From: Bacillota bacterium | Lineage (GTDB): Bacteria > Bacillota > Clostridia > Clostridiales > Clostridiaceae | DNA length: 15,955 nt | Assembly (NCBI GenBank): GCA_023427705.1 | Contig: JAEZAL010000250.1 | Location: forward strand, 1 to 15,955 | Reading direction: 5' to 3' | Shown: positions 15,151 to 15,955 of the stretch, piece by piece | Position numbering within the stretch: position 1 is the first letter of the stretch | Layout of the letters: every line of letters begins with the position of its first letter | Translations under genes and position numbers: made by a program | Notes under the pieces: generated by a model | The model's database searches: none | What the model saw: only the letters and a program-made list of their open reading frames with translations | Told to the model about the DNA's origin: nothing

Positions 15151-15955
15151 ATAAAATTAGTATTAAATCTATAGTAAGCATTATAGCTTCAAAACTAACA
15201 ATTTTTCTTACAAAAACAATACTAAAAGGGGGAACTACCTTCCCTGGAAAAGTAGCCTTAAAAATAGACAAGAATATACTAAAAAAAGTATCTAGAGGCT
15301 ACAAAGTAGTTTTAGTTACAGGTACAAACGGAAAAACTACTACTACTAGCATGATCTATAACATTGTAAAGGGAAGTGGAAAAAAAGTAATTACAAATAA
15401 CACTGGTGCTAATCTTTTTCCTGGAATAGTAACTACATTTATTGATAATTACAAGTTTTTCAATTCTCCTAAAGATTCATATGCAATTATTGAGGTAGAT
15501 GAGGCAAATTTAAAATATATTACTGAATATATTACGCCTGAAATAATTACAGTTACTAACCTTTTTAGAGATCAGTTAGATAGATATGGTGAAGTTTATA
15601 CTACTCTTTCTAAAATATTAGAAGGAATTACTCCTTCTCCAAACACTACTCTAGTTTTAAATGGTGATGAATCTCTTTTAGGAAACTTAGAGCTTCCTAA
15701 TAAAACTGTATTTTATGGTTTTAATGCAAAAATAAGCGATAATAAAGATATTGATGTTAACGCAGATGCTAAGTTCTGTAAGTTTTGTAAATCTCCTTAT
15801 GAGTATAATCATATTACATATAATCATTTAGGTGATTTTTACTGTACAGGCTGTGGATTTAAAAGATCTGAATTAAAATATGCTGTCAACGAAATCTTAG
15901 AACTTACTCCAGATAGCTCTACTGTTAAAATAAATGATTTAGAAGTAAATATAAG
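15147..15955 (+). CDS. murT: MurT, lipid II isoglutaminyl synthase subunit (3' end cut by window)
   Basis: The first 269 codons of a Mur-ligase-like protein run off the window edge. The nucleotide-binding loop is TGTNGKTT (58-65, counting GTG 15147 as 1), followed by the Mur-ligase elements VDEAN (117-121) and LFRDQLDRYGE (139-149). A Cys4 zinc ribbon inserted in the central domain (Cys211, Cys214, Cys233, Cys236) identifies MurT rather than MurC-F or FolC. The GGTTFPGKVALKID segment at 28-41 is also typical of the MurT N-terminus. MurT with the glutaminase GatD amidates the D-Glu of lipid II in Gram-positive cell walls; gatD would be expected just downstream, outside the window. The start is uncertain: GTG 15147 is given as the conventional choice, but it lies inside the SD. 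The gene is divergent from the kinase pair. Confidence 0.93.
   Translation, partial: MNKISIKSIVSIIASKLTIFLTKTILKGGTTFPGKVALKIDKNILKKVSRGYKVVLVTGTNGKTTTTSMIYNIVKGSGKKVITNNTGANLFPGIVTTFIDNYKFFNSPKDSYAIIEVDEANLKYITEYITPEIITVTNLFRDQLDRYGEVYTTLSKILEGITPSPNTTLVLNGDESLLGNLELPNKTVFYGFNAKISDNKDIDVNADAKFCKFCKSPYEYNHITYNHLGDFYCTGCGFKRSELKYAVNEILELTPDSSTVKINDLEVNI

Overview
The window looks like chromosomal DNA from a low-GC Firmicute, most likely Clostridium sensu stricto or a close relative. The base composition is very AT-rich, ribosome binding sites are strong AGGAGG-like sequences, GTG and TTG starts occur, intrinsic terminators are common, and the gene set is typical of clostridia (TopB, TspO, LrgAB, MurT, membrane histidine kinases). 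I see no transposase, phage gene, tRNA, rRNA or CRISPR array.

Layout. (a) 1-1063: a single-gene unit on the + strand encoding a coiled-coil protein of unknown function, with its own promoter and a hairpin terminator shared with the convergent gene. (b) 4213-1135, minus strand: a promoter, a membrane-anchored TPR protein (614 aa after start correction), an intrinsic terminator overlapping its stop codon, then a membrane-anchored protein with a transglutaminase-like fold whose catalytic Cys and His appear to be replaced. (c) 7108-4299, minus strand: an ABC importer of the NitT/TauT (SsuABC/ThiXYZ-like) type, with lipoprotein, ATPase and permease in one operon, a perfect hairpin after the lipoprotein gene and another after the permease. 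(d) 7144-8358, + strand: lrgA-lrgB, divergent from the importer, preceded by two inverted repeats that overlap a candidate promoter. (e) 14887-8358, minus strand: two tandem orphan membrane histidine kinases, a TspO/MBR protein and DNA topoisomerase III. (f) 15147-15955, + strand: the 5' part of murT, cut by the window edge.

How the genes work together. The clearest functional unit is the importer. The TPR/pseudo-transglutaminase pair and the twin kinases are probable two-gene units inferred from arrangement and domain similarity. No response regulator lies beside the kinases, so they probably act on a distant regulator; in clostridia orphan kinases often feed Spo0A, but nothing here proves that. 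No complete new multi-gene defence or metabolic system is evident. The least explained parts are the degenerate transglutaminase with its TPR partner, the twin kinases, the conserved-looking coiled-coil protein, and the double palindrome in front of lrgA.
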